A stretch of 64,000 nt of DNA, taken from positions 6,841,001 to 6,905,000 of the forward strand of contig NC_092471.1 in the NCBI RefSeq assembly GCF_047495875.1, in the 5' to 3' direction. The position numbers and the translations under genes are program-made. The notes under the pieces are model-generated. The model worked only from the letters and a program-made list of their open reading frames with translations. It did not search any database and was not told the DNA's origin. This document shows positions 49,517 to 61,400 of this stretch, in pieces; position 1 is the first letter of the stretch; every line of letters begins with the position of its first letter. The DNA comes from Pithys albifrons albifrons (Eukaryota; Chordata; Aves; Passeriformes; Thamnophilidae).

Positions 49517-52500
49517 TTCCAAGGATATATTTCCTCTGTTTGTTTGTTTTAAAGAGATTTACAGAACTGTCCTCACAGCAGTGTGAGTCCCTGGATATGT
49601 TGCATTTTCTGTGGCTCAGAAAGGCTTTTTAAACTTCTATGAGATAATTGGGACAGTTTACTTGCCTAAATTAAAGAGGGATTTTTCAAAGGCTGAAATG
49701 GCAACGAAGCACCTAAATCCCATTGGCATTCAGAGACTTGTTCTCCTTAATCACTTTGGAAAGCAGAAAGCTCTGTCAGAGATGCACTGTGGTCTTCTCT
49801 GTACTCTGGGCAATAAAAGATAATGCATTTACATTCAGTCCTTCAATTTGACCTCAGGAATGTGGTCCTTTTGCTGGCTTCCAGAACTGCTCTAGTCATG
49901 ACCAGGAACACCAGCAGCAGCCAAGTGTTTCTCTCACTGCCACGGAGCTCCGTGAAAAAACCCAGAGCAATATTTTCTTTGAGTGCAGCTATGTTTGGAG
50001 CCAGCATTCTCACCCATTTTCCTTTACATTTGAGACTTTGCAAAACACCAGCCCATCTATTCTTAACCTGAACTTCTAATCCTGTTTGGAACTGACTCCA
50101 TGACAACCAGCTTCCGTAGGAGAAATATAGCATGGGAAACACAGCTCTGGGTCAGTACAGGGCTTTTCTGCTCCATTTGGTGTAAAGGTGGTGACTTCAA
50201 GGTGCTCTCTTGAATGAGCCTGGCAGAAAACTGGCTTGCCCTGGGAGAGGCAGGAATTTAGGCTCCTAAAGGTGTGAAAGATGCAACTTTGCTGGTTTTT
50301 GGAACCGTATGGCTTTTTAGAGCAGTTCATGCTCAGCTCACGTCTGTGACAAACCTCATTTGTTTTACCTGCAGGGTCTCAGCTGGCAGAAATAAGCAGC
50401 AGGACATGTAGAAGTCATTGCATTTTGCAAAGGTCCTCACTTTACCCTCCTGACGGTCCCACCATGTCTCCTCAGTGCTGCTGCCCAGCAGGGAGCTCTG
50501 CAAGGTGTGAGCTGCAGAGACCCCACGAGGGTGCTGGAGGTGGTAGTGGCTCTAAGTGACAGTGGCTTGGGAGCAGAGAACACAGAACGGTCTGCTCAGC
50601 TGCCACGCTACAAAACCAGTAGTGATTTAGTGCTGCTCCACCCCACCAGATGTAAAATCACTCCACTTTGTTCTCAGAAGTGCACACTGTCCTTTTCATT
50701 TAGCACAAGCATCTCTCTGACCTCATGTCAGCAGGGACAAAAATATTTCCTTTCAAGGACTAGTGAAAAATCCCCTTCAAAACAAATCAGAAAGAAAAAT
50801 ATTAACCAAAGACAGTGCAGAATAGTTTCACAAGACCACTGGAAGGGTTGGTGGGATCTCCCATTAACCAGGACCTTAGGGCCCCCAACCAGCATGTGCA
50901 AACTGAAGCTCCACCAGGTCCTCCACCAGGGAGACCCCCTTCCCAAAGAGCTCTGCAAGCCCCACTGCTCACGTCAGTATCCTGTTTCAGCCTCCCCAGC
51001 ATTCCTCCCCAGCCTTCTTTTCCTCTCTTCCTCCCTGCTGCCTTAACCACCAGCTTTCCCTCTATGTTTGGACTTCACTAAAGCAAGAGTTTTCAGTTGA
51101 ATCGTAAATTCATCAGATATGTGGTTTTGTCACCCTGAAACTATTAGCTAGTCTGGGTCAGATTTGCCAAATAGTTTGGACTGGAAACCATGGCATTCAA
51201 GGATGGGAGGGGGACAGACTTGCTTTATGGCTGAGGCAAGAGACCCACAACACACAGATGGGGGCCATGCACTCGGCCCCTCTCTTTCAGGACTTTTTTT
51301 GAGCTTTAAAAAAGTAGAACGCATCCTGTGGGAGCCCAAGAAGCCAACAGCAGGATTTCCAGATAGCCTGGGATCAAGTAAAGGGCAGATCTGTCCACAC
51401 CCCACACCCCAGGTGAGGCTGGTTAACCGGCAAACCTTCATGCTGGAAGAGCTCCAGCTGCCAGGAAAAGCTGTAAGAGCCATGCGGAGAGTGAGACGAG
51501 CAGGACTGTCCCTGGGTGAGGAGCATAAGAGTTCAGGAGGTGGGACTGTGCACACACACACCCCCGCTCCCCCTGCCCCCCATCCCTGTGCTGGAGAGAG
51601 GTTCATTACTGACAGGAGAGAGGGGAGGGGTGTCCAAGGAGAAGGCACCTCCGCAGGTGGCCCTTGGATTGCTACCAAGTAACAGAGAACTCAAAGCTAC
51701 CAAGAGGAGAAGAAAGAACTTTAAGTAGCTTGGCTCACAAGCACATTGTGAAGTCATGCAAGAAAATTAGGATAATAACATTGGGATCATCTCATTTTGA
51801 GCCAAATTTCCCAGTTTCAAGAAAATAAAAAGGTTTTGGTGATATGAAAATAAAAAGTTGTCCCACATCCCTGGAAAGAGGCTGTAAGTTTGTATTGCCA
51901 GTGCTGTTATGAAGAAGTGAAATCACACACAAAGAAATCAAAGCCAACACCAAAACTACTGCTTTTTCTCCATCCATCTCCAGTGTCCATCATTTTCCCA
52001 TGCACCAGAGACACAGCAATCCCCTGCACCACACACCTTGCAGCACAGTTCCTGTGATCCTGAGTGATGCCACCTCAGGGACTGGCAAGGCAGCTTATAC
52101 TGCTGCTAAAGCAAGAAATAATAGTGACTTGCCTGTGCTTCCCTGAGAAGGACCTCTAGGATGTGGTAACACTGAGTGGCCAGCACAAGAGCATTGCATG
52201 TGCCCCTGCCTAGCAGTCATCCCAAAACCTTGTTGAAATTAGATGCTAATTCAAGGGTGGGTCACAAAGCCACCCAGGCTTTCCCACTCTATGTGGGCGT
52301 CCAACATGTCAGGGAGTCAGAGCTGTGTGGAACAGTGAATATCCTTGGGGATATCAGTTCTGTGCCTTCCAGGACACAAAAAAATTGCTCTCCATCCCAT
52401 CCTGGTGTCCTCAAGCCTCCATGATTTCCAAGGAAAGAGGACTTTTTGTAGTGGGTAGATGCAACCCTGGGGTGATGTATCTCTGGTGCATCCCATGTCA

Positions 52501-55500
52501 GGGGCCCACATCTGGCAGCATTGCAACCATCATTATGTTTGGCTTTAAGACATGGGACTCCAGAGCTCTCTGCAAAAGCCAGTACTATGGGGTTACCTGA
52601 AAAGCAGCTGGATTTACTCTCTAAAATAAGAGAAAAGGGTTAAAACAACCTCCATCATAAGGAGCAGTAGCATTGTCTCGACTCCAGTGTTCCTGACAGG
52701 AAAAGAAGAGATTCAGGATCTGGCCAATGTTGGTTTTGTTTTGTAAGGCCTTGATCTTCTCCTTTTCTGCTGACAGCATCGATGGGAGAGAGTTTCGTAC
52801 CACATATGTGGGCTGCAGGAGTCTGGAAAGTTACTGACTGAACGGGAAAAATGCTGAAATCCACAGAAAAGTAAAGGGAAGACGCAGGGAGAAAAGGCAC
52901 ATTTTGCTAATTTATTTTTTTACATTGCAACAGCTGTGCTTACATGAAAAGGGTCATTAACTGAAGATGCACAAAGTACCAGCATGTCTACTGAGGCTTT
53001 ATACAATTTAGGAGATCACTGCAGAATACAATGCAGGATCATTTAAAATTCACAAACAAATACCATAAAATACCTTTGTAGGTATTTTAATGGTCCAAAC
53101 CAAAGACTGTGTACTACTCGATAGGTGCAATTTTACCTTTTTACTAAATCCCATACGTAAAAATCAATCTGTTCTTTTTAAAAACAGAGACTTTTTTTAC
53201 TACGCTATTTTAAAAGAATAAAGACAGCTCCCACTGAGACGTCTGTTTAAAAGTTCAGTACATTCTGCTGCCTTATTTTATCTAGCAATGATGAACTAAA
53301 AGAACACTGAAAATTCAATCATGACGGCAATAATATTTGAAAAGGCCATAAAAAAAGAATGATTTAGATGGTAGGAAACATCTTTTGCTGAAATTGTGAA
53401 CTCTGTATTTCTGTTTCATTACATGAAAAATAATACGGGCCCTATGCAGAAAATGTGTTCGCTGTGCCACTTTGATGGAAACAAAACAGCCTTTTAAAAG
53501 CACAGAGAAATGAAAGGTGATTTTTAAAAAACACAGGTATTTACAAAGAGTCATTTGCTCAGTGTTCAGAATTGTACCATCTCCTCTCTTATAGTTTAGC
53601 CATCTCTTGGATAGTTTGCATAAGTATGCATTTATTTACTAATCTTCAAAGAGTCCCCATTTTTCCTAGCTTTCCACTGTAGTCATTAGAGGTCACAACC
53701 CTGTAGGAAATATGGGCTGCCATGGTAACACAAAATGTCTGCTACAGGCTTAGTGTAATTCCTCCCTAATAGAAAAACAACAGCAGCAAATCCTGCCTTT
53801 GATAAACGGGCTTATATGTTGTAAGAAGCCGCTACCTAGAAAGGTGTCTATCACTTCAAAACAGCTCTAATGAAATAAACGTTATTAAAAGAAAAAAAAA
53901 GACGAAGCAAAACAAACTCACATGTGATTAAAAAAAATTAAATGTGACTAAGGTACACAAAGGAGAACATGGAAATAATTCAGCGTATGGGTCTGCAATG
54001 TCTCAGCGGGTAGAGTGGGTGAAGTTTGCAGGGCACTGTGTTGCAGCCCCTCAAAGTCAGCCCAGCTCTGCTCAACAACAAGTGTCTGCTGAACACTTCT
54101 CTTGGCAAACCTTTCTCATTGCAAGGCAAAAGGCTGCATTTCCATATGCCTGAAAAAGCAAAAATTCAGGGGAGACCACCACCTCTCTGACTGCAACAAG
54201 GTAGCCTGACTTTCCCTGCTTGGAAATTCCTGTGGAAAAAATTGCATCTGGTTTCAATAGATAACTGGGGTTTGGGAGGGAGGAAAAATAATGGTTAGTT
54301 TGAACTGGTGGCTCATGGGCATTACTGGCATTTCAGTGAAATGCCACTTTGCTGAGAGAAGGGTTCTGGTGTGTCTCACCAGGGTGGGTATTTTGGAAGG
54401 ACTTTAGCTACCCTTGCACCTGCACTCTGCATTACCTTATGCTTCCAAGTCCTATTCACCGCTCCTAAAGGCTCTCATCTGCTCTGTCACCTTCCTCCTA
54501 CAGAGAGCATACATGAAGGGATGGTTTTCTTTAATGTATTAGCCAGGATTTTCCTGAAAATGTGTTTTTTTGTGTCTCCTGCCCTCCATCCTCTACCACT
54601 GTCATCATGCTCCTCAGAGGGGATACACCATTGCTGTCTGCAGCAATGCAGAGCCTCTCCCCAACCAAATCCTGTTTCTCGTTGTCTTTTGTTTACATTC
54701 CTCCAGCCAGTTTTGAGTTCAGAGAGCAGCAGTCATATCTCCACCAATTCGAGTTAATTTTTCAATTAAGCTATTGCATTACCTCTACTCCATTCCCCAT
54801 GATGTTTACTTTACTGCTTTTTTTCTTTTTTTTAAAGATTAATTTTGCCTCATGAAATACAGTTCTTCTAAACACTTGCAATCTGCTATTTCTTTCTATT
54901 TAGAGTGGGCACACCCATTGTTTTAGGTGCCTTAGTCCAAGACAGGCAACTTGAATTTCTCAGGGTTTGCATCGCTTTGCAGCAAGATGGAGGCTGCTGG
55001 ATCCCATATACCCAGGACACTCCTCCAGAGGAACCTCTCTGCAGGGGAACAAGTCTTCTCATGAAGATGCAAACCCTCAGAATTTCCCATTGTAGGATCC
55101 CTGAAGATCCCCTGGCTGACAATTCACTGCCTGTGACAGACCCTTTCTCACAGAAATGCCATCCACCCCAACAGCAAATTACTGGGGTGGTTGGAAAACA
55201 GATCCTCACCTATTGCAAGTCCGATAATGGGGAACAGCATTTTGGGCAAGGATCTAATGCAGAGCAGAAAGCCAAGCTCCCTTTGTTGAGCCCACTGCAT
55301 CCTGTGGCAGCCTTTCACATCATTGTACAGGTTCCGTGCACAGAAAAGAAACGCCAAAATACATCTCTGCCTATACCTTTTTCACCTCCATTGGTTAAGG
55401 TGGTAGTGATTTTTATTTTCTTCCTCTGACATTTTAAAACCTTAAGTATCAGAAAATATTTCAGATTTGGCCCCTTTCCTGCCTGCCTAGTTCAGGTTAT

Positions 55501-55795
55501 GAGGTGCTCTGTGCTTTCAACCTGTGCCCAAGAAGAGCCACTGAAAGCATAATTAATATCTATGGATGTTAATGCATCTCCCCTTGCTTTAGTCCCAAAA
55601 GGCAGCTTGGTTTGGAAATTTCTGCTTTGCCTGTAATATTGCCCCCATATACTGCTGTGAACACACTGCTGGTAGTGGAGAAACAAGTGCTTTACACACT
55701 CATCTCTGTATCACCACCACTGCACCCGGGAATCAAAATGAGCATTCCCCAAAAAACAGCTCTGATGAGCCACCTTGTAGAAGAGAGGTGGCATG
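49517..55795. other. Unique noncoding sequence, no gene supported
   Basis: The longest frames of the window are here: a plus frame at 50507-51046, an overlapping plus/minus pair at 51148-51682, and a plus frame at 54905-55429. None shows a known domain or convincing splice sites. The block at 53.0-53.95 kb is AT-rich and resembles noncoding regulatory DNA. Confidence 0.45.
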
Positions 55796-56025
55796 TAGAG
55801 AGATTTGGATTGGATGTTGGGAGGTATTTCTTCACTAAGGGTGTTGTCAAGCATTGGAACAGGCTGTCCAGGGAAGTGGTGGAATCAGTGTCCTCAGAGG
55901 TGTTTAAAAGATGCAGAGATGTGGCACTTGGGGATGTAGTTTAATGGTGGTCTTGGTAGTGCTGGTTTAATGTTGAACTCAGTGGTCTCAGAGGTCTTTT
56001 CCACCCTAAAGGATGCTGCATTCTC
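55796..56025 (+). mobile_element. CR1 LINE fragment, 3' end
   Basis: Plus-strand landmarks in order are TTGGATTGGATGTTGGGAGG, ATTTCTTCACTAAGGG, GGAACAGGCTGTCCAGGGAA, GGCACTTGGGGATGTAG, GTGGTCTTGGTAGTGCTGG and AGAGGTCTTTTCCACCCTAA. This is a CR1 3' end of a different subfamily from the 8.0-kb copy. The open frame ending at 55944 reads into it but does not represent the CR1 polyprotein. It is truncated and inactive. Confidence 0.93.
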
Positions 56026-56171
56026 AGATAGGGGGGAACTATCCCATGCCAAAGTGAGTGGGCCAGTTACACCCACAGCAGAAACTGAGGGATGTCCCCA
56101 AATACAGCCCTCCAGGCATGTCCCTGCATCACCCCCTCACTAGCTGTCTCCAGCTGCTTTCTTCTTCTCCA

Positions 56172-56222
56172 TAGAACCACAAAATCATAATGGTTGGAAA
56201 AGATCATCTAGTGCAACCATTT
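56172..56222 (-). mobile_element. Short CR1 3' tip, minus strand
   Basis: The plus strand reads CATAGAACCACAAAATCATA, then ATGGTTGGAAAAGATCATCT and AGTGCAACCA, the reverse complement of the last 50 or so bases of a CR1. Nothing CR1-like follows. It lies about 150 bases from the oppositely oriented copy at 55796-56025. Confidence 0.75.
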
Positions 56223-58345
56223 GTTTACATATTACCCTATGGAAGGGGAAGATCTGGAGCAAGTTTCGTGAGTATAATTCATTCCATACCACTGATGAAA
56301 ATAAATACACTTCTCTGCCACCTCGTCTCCCAGTCAACAGGGAGTTCCCCATATCTTCATCCAGCTCCCAGCTGACTCCCACATCCATGTGCAAAACCCA
56401 GCAGCCAGAGACACCACACGAGTTGAAGGCAATCTCAAGGCGACCTCAGCTCTGCAAATCAATGAACAAATCAACCTCCTCTATGAAGAAAGTTTGATTA
56501 CCCCCACAGCTAATGTAGCAGTGATAAAGGGAACACAGGAGAAACCAAATTGCCGTCACACACCTGTCCTGCTCTGCAGAGCTGCCACGTGGCACTGCAT
56601 GGCCTCTGCCGGCGCCGCCACCCCACCACAAGTCTCCACGCGGTGCAAATTAGCAAGGCAGGCAACTGCTGTAAGGAGGAAGGGCTGCTGCCTCTCACGA
56701 TGTACTTGAGTAATTTATTTTGACAAGTGTGGCTTGGTTTTAATCATCGATAATTCTTCTGAGCAAAGCATCTTCAAGTAAGTGGGTTGTAGTCTATTTT
56801 ACAAAAGTAATGAAGTTGGAGTAAGAGGAGGGCTCGCTGCAGTGTTCTGCTATTAATCACTGCTAATAAAAGTGGAAAAATCACTGTTTCATGTATGTAA
56901 ATTATGGAATTTGCAGATAAGCAAAGTGTAAATGAGTGAGGTTTGGTGTAGACAAAGTACTTCCACTTTGTGCTGGGAACAGCTGATAGCAAAGTACCCG
57001 ACCCCCTTGCTTATATTTCCCAATCTTATATTTGTTAGTTGGGCTGTTTGGGCTCTGCAGTTACAACAAAGAGATCAGCTGCTCCCCAGAGAGCAGGAAC
57101 TCTGGTTTGTAGCTAACGAGGAAAGGGGTGGGAAGCAGATGCATTTTGGGGGACCAGAAGGAAGAACTATTTACCCAAATCATGGTTAAGTCGAGAGAAG
57201 TCACCCTCATTTGAGCTTTGTGACCATCATTTGTTTCCACCTATACAGCTCCAATGGTGTTTGTCATTGGCTGATCTTCCGCCCAACCTGCAGGCAAAGT
57301 CTCCTGCAGGGCATGGACCACTCATGGGGCAAAACACCACATGACAGCTCTGATGTACCCTCCAGAAAGAGTGTAGTCATGTGGAAGAGATGGGGACACA
57401 AACTATGAACTTCACTCCTGCACACCCCACTAAAAACATCCCAGAGCTGCAAGAGCAGGGAAGGTGGCATCTGTCACACCGTGGCACAGCTCCCCTGGCA
57501 CCTCCTGCACGCACATGCCATGATTGGTGCGAATGAGACACTGTTTTGCTCATGCAGTGGCCAGCGTAAAGCAGTTCCTTGCTCAGCACTGACATTGTCT
57601 TCCTGCAGTAATCTTACAAAGCTCTAGGACTCACCAGCATCCCAAGAGGCAAATCATCTCAGCTGTGGCAATATCAGAGTGGCAGTTTTCCCAGTTTCCA
57701 TGGGGAAAGTGAAGAACTCCAGATCTAACCCTTCTCCAAACTCCATGTCCTGTTTCAGCAGTACCATCCACAGATACAGCCATGGAGCAACTGGTAATGC
57801 TGGTGTTGAGGCAAGAAGGAACATCTACATCATTGTTTACAAAAAAATATGTGTGCCTTAGTTTCCCCAAGAGGCAGTTTTGATTTTGAGGCACTCAAGC
57901 CAGGGGTCTGCAACAATCTCCATGTGATGGGTTTGGGTGGCCAACACAAAACAAGAGAAGCATCATTTGAGGCAACCACCACCTCAAAGATTTGGCAGTG
58001 AAACCCTGGCACAAGCAATGCTGCCAAGATGTCAGGAACATCCTTAAACTGAGTGCAACTGGGGGTTTTATTATTATTTATATGTTTTAAAATTAAAACA
58101 ATCTTTTCTATCAACAGTAAAGAAATTCTACTAATTTTTTATCCACTATTTTGAAGGCTGTTGCATCAAGTCCTTACTTTAAATTTACATATTTGTCAAT
58201 GCAAAATGTTATTTCATCAACATCAAAATATCTGGAGAATGCTAGCTGACATTTCTACTTGCAAATGCGTTTGGGGAGCATTTATACATTTATTTGCCTG
58301 GAAGAAATATGGTTTTAACTGACTCTCAAGTCGCTTACTTTTCAG
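56223..58345. other. Unique noncoding sequence, no gene seen
   Basis: No repeat or exon is recognised. CpGs rise briefly near 56600-56645. Confidence 0.5.
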
Positions 58346-58449
58346 AGGATATTATCAAAACACTGGGTGAGAAGCTCAGCACAAAGCTTGGAAGGAAACC
58401 AAAGGAGAATTATACCATAGGAACTGATCTCATGTATCAAATCAGATCT
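58346..58449 (+). other. Possible short exon, unidentified
   Basis: A pyrimidine-rich stretch ending CTTACTTTTCAG precedes 58346, and GTATGT follows 58449, so both edges fit splice-site consensus. The 104 bases between are open in one frame (an incomplete first codon, then 34 codons). They encode a charged peptide that includes DIIKTLGEKLSTKLGRKPKE, with a helical look. The frame also runs open upstream to an ATG at 58309 and 25 codons past the donor. I recognise no family, and no partner exon is identifiable. A short chance exon is common in this much DNA. Confidence 0.18.
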
Positions 58450-61400
58450 GTATGTAACAGCCCAAGTCATTGCTGTGCCATTTGTATTTCTTTGCGTCAC
58501 TTTATTCTTTGGGGAGCAGGTTAAAACAGACCACTTTTCCAAAGAACAACATGAGAGCCAGGCCACAAAAGGCTTCTCCCAATGTAAGTAAGTTATTTTG
58601 TCTAGGAAAGCCCTTCTTCCAGCAAAGCAGGTTGGAGAGGAGAGACAGATTCTTCCTTGGGAGAGAAAAGGCCATCCTGTGCATGGGCTGCTCCCTGTTG
58701 TGCCGGTGAGAGAGTTTACATGGGCAAGAGACCCCAGCCATGGCAGAGCCTCCCCTGCCCCACAGCGCTGGAGGCACCCAGGGGCTGGAAAACAGAGGCA
58801 GGGGAGCAGCCCCTTCCCCACGCTGCCCTCTGTAATTTCTGACACAAAAGGGGAACACAGTGTTACGCCAAGCTCCTTTTAAACCAAAAGAGTTATTTTG
58901 GAAGAAAAATAATTATCTTCTGGTACTTTCAATGGCACCTTACTTCTTCCGGAGGCAAAAATAAATGTGAAATTACTTTTTCTCACTCTGAGGACTAGCC
59001 ATCATGTCTACAAATTTGACTAAGAGACAGCAGAGAGCATTTTCTCTCTCTGAAATCCAGCCAGTTTTGCTATGACTACCACTTCCTAGTGCCAAAAAAG
59101 AGGGGGGCTTGGAGACATGGAAAGGGAGTAAAAATCACCTGTAAAGAATTAGGTAACAGAGTGTGAAAGGTCTCTGCCATTCAGGAAATACTTCCCGCTG
59201 GATTTAATTACAGATTGCAACTAACCCACCACCCCCCCCTTTTCTTTTTCTTTTTTTTTTTTTTGAACTTCAGACATACAATAACATGACATTTATTGAA
59301 TGTGCCAGCATTGCAGCACTTGGGATAGTAAAAAGCCCGGAGAACTCTGTTGTTTACAATAAACTTAAAAAATATACTTTATACACCAGATTAATGGGAG
59401 TTTTATGGAGAAGGCGCATTTTACCCGCCTGTGTTAGGAAGTACCAATTACAGAGAGAGGAACCTTTGCAGGCTGCGGGGAGCGGTGCCGCAGACCTGCC
59501 CGTGTCCCAGCGCTGTGCTGGCAGCAGCACTGCCCAGCCACGTCCTGGGGGCAATCTGCCTCTTCCAGCCCACGCAAGCTCCCTCCCTGCTCACAGCTTG
59601 CACAGACATTGGCTTCGGCGAGTCCCTCGCACATTTGGTCTAAATTGCGTGTTTTCCCCTCAGTATCTCGGCTGAGATGAGCGGTCCTGATACAACAGTA
59701 TTAAATGTCAAACGAGCGAAAAACAACATGCAAAGCCAACGCAACTCTGCATTTAATTTAGGCGGTGTCAAAGCAAGGAGCAGAAAGGAATGGTGGGGTG
59801 GGGTTTTTTGCACATTTTTATAAAACCACCAAATCCAGCTCATACTTGAGGCTCCTGTCCTAACCACCTCACCAGAACACATTTCTTTCCTCATTCCCTA
59901 CCAATATTAGGTTAATCAGCAGTAAGAAAAAAACCCACCCTAATGATATCTGCCTACATTTGAGTCACTAATTATACATGGCGATGTTAAAACTGTTCCT
60001 CTGTTGTGCATTTAATTTGCCCACTTTAGAATGAGACATTAGGATTTTATTTCTGAATGCACTGGTTAAATTGTGTCTCTAAATTTCTGAAGCCAGAAAT
60101 ACAGCAGCTTTCCTCTCTGCGTAGGTAATGAGGCATCCAACGTCCTGGAATTCATTTAAAAATTTGTATTCCATCATAATTATCTCCAGTCATTGTGCAT
60201 AATAAAACAATTTGTTATAGATCAAATACTGTGCATACAGATACATGGATTTGGTATCAAGAGTATCTCTTAAACTCACAAAAGGGAATAAAACTCAGAG
60301 TCCAGGCAAAAATCTATTCCCCGGAAGGTGTTATCCTGTCGGTGCTACAGGGTAATTTACAGGATCTGCCACGTTTAGGAGCCTCTGGCTTGACTTTTTT
60401 GGCTTTTACGAGCTGAAGAACAGAAGCAGGGTCACTGGAGAGATTAAGTTTCCTTTCTGCACTAATGTTAGGGAGGGAGACAGAGAGAAACACGGCAAAT
60501 AAGTGCTCTGCTGTACCCAGAAAATTAAAATACAGCTGGGTTACAACTCTAACGATGTGCTTTGCCAGCTTTTGGAGAGTTCATAGCTTCCCAACACACA
60601 GCCATGGGCACAGAGAATATGTATCCTCAGCATTTCACCAAACGAGGAGTTGGAAATGGTTTTCTTGCCGTTTTTGCTTCTGGATTTGTTTTTTAACAAA
60701 ACAAAAAACTGCTCCCGTTCACACAGAGCACACTGGAAATCAGCAGTAAATTCATCTGCTGATACATCTGTCTGCAAGGAAGCTGAGTTCAGTGAAGTGC
60801 CAATGCCACTAGAGCAGCATGAAGGCAGATTTTTTCCTTCCTCTGTGCTACTAGAAATAAAAATTCAGGTGACAACTTACTCTGCAGCGCAGCACCCAAA
60901 GCAGGAGCACAAGTCCTCCTTTAAAAAGCACTTACACGGCGAATAAGGAAAAAAGGTTATAGTTGTAAATCAAGGGAGGAAATCACATTTCAAATTCTGC
61001 CTGCACATTTATACATCTGCATTTTTGATCTATCTGAGGTGCATGGGAGTGAAAGAGGCAATGTTTACCTCCGTGATGAAGAGACAAAACCTCATTTTGC
61101 AGTTGTAGCAAGATATGCAGGCAAAACTAAGAAATCTTTCTACTTTCTTCCTTTTTGTTTTTTTGTTTCACCTCTCAGCTTCCCAGGAAAAAAAATTAGA
61201 TTGCAAGCGTATTTCAGAGCAAAATACTTTTCATTGCAGAAATAGAATTTACCCTGATAAATCAACCTTCTGCAGCTTGTGATTGAAGTGGCTCATGTTC
61301 GCATTTGAATGAATTTTCTTTACCTACACATTTTTGTTAACTGGTTTAATAAATTATGGCAGAATTTAAAACCTGATTGGAGCTGTACAAGGGAGGTTTA

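Noticed and set aside
50507..51046. 179-codon plus-strand frame
   Set aside because: No recognisable domain, a composition that shifts from Ser/Thr-rich to Pro/Leu-rich, no splice support, and a length expected occasionally by chance in 64 kb.
54905..55429. 174-codon plus-strand frame
   Set aside because: No motif, and the peptide ends in a hydrophobic run made by a T-rich stretch. No initiation or splice context.
55612..55944. 110-codon plus-strand frame resembling many database hypothetical proteins
   Set aside because: The second half is translation of a CR1 3' end, a common source of false avian protein predictions.
59231..59264. C/T run as the reverse tail of a minus-strand retrocopy
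   Set aside because: The sequence after it shows no gene-derived frame on the minus strand.
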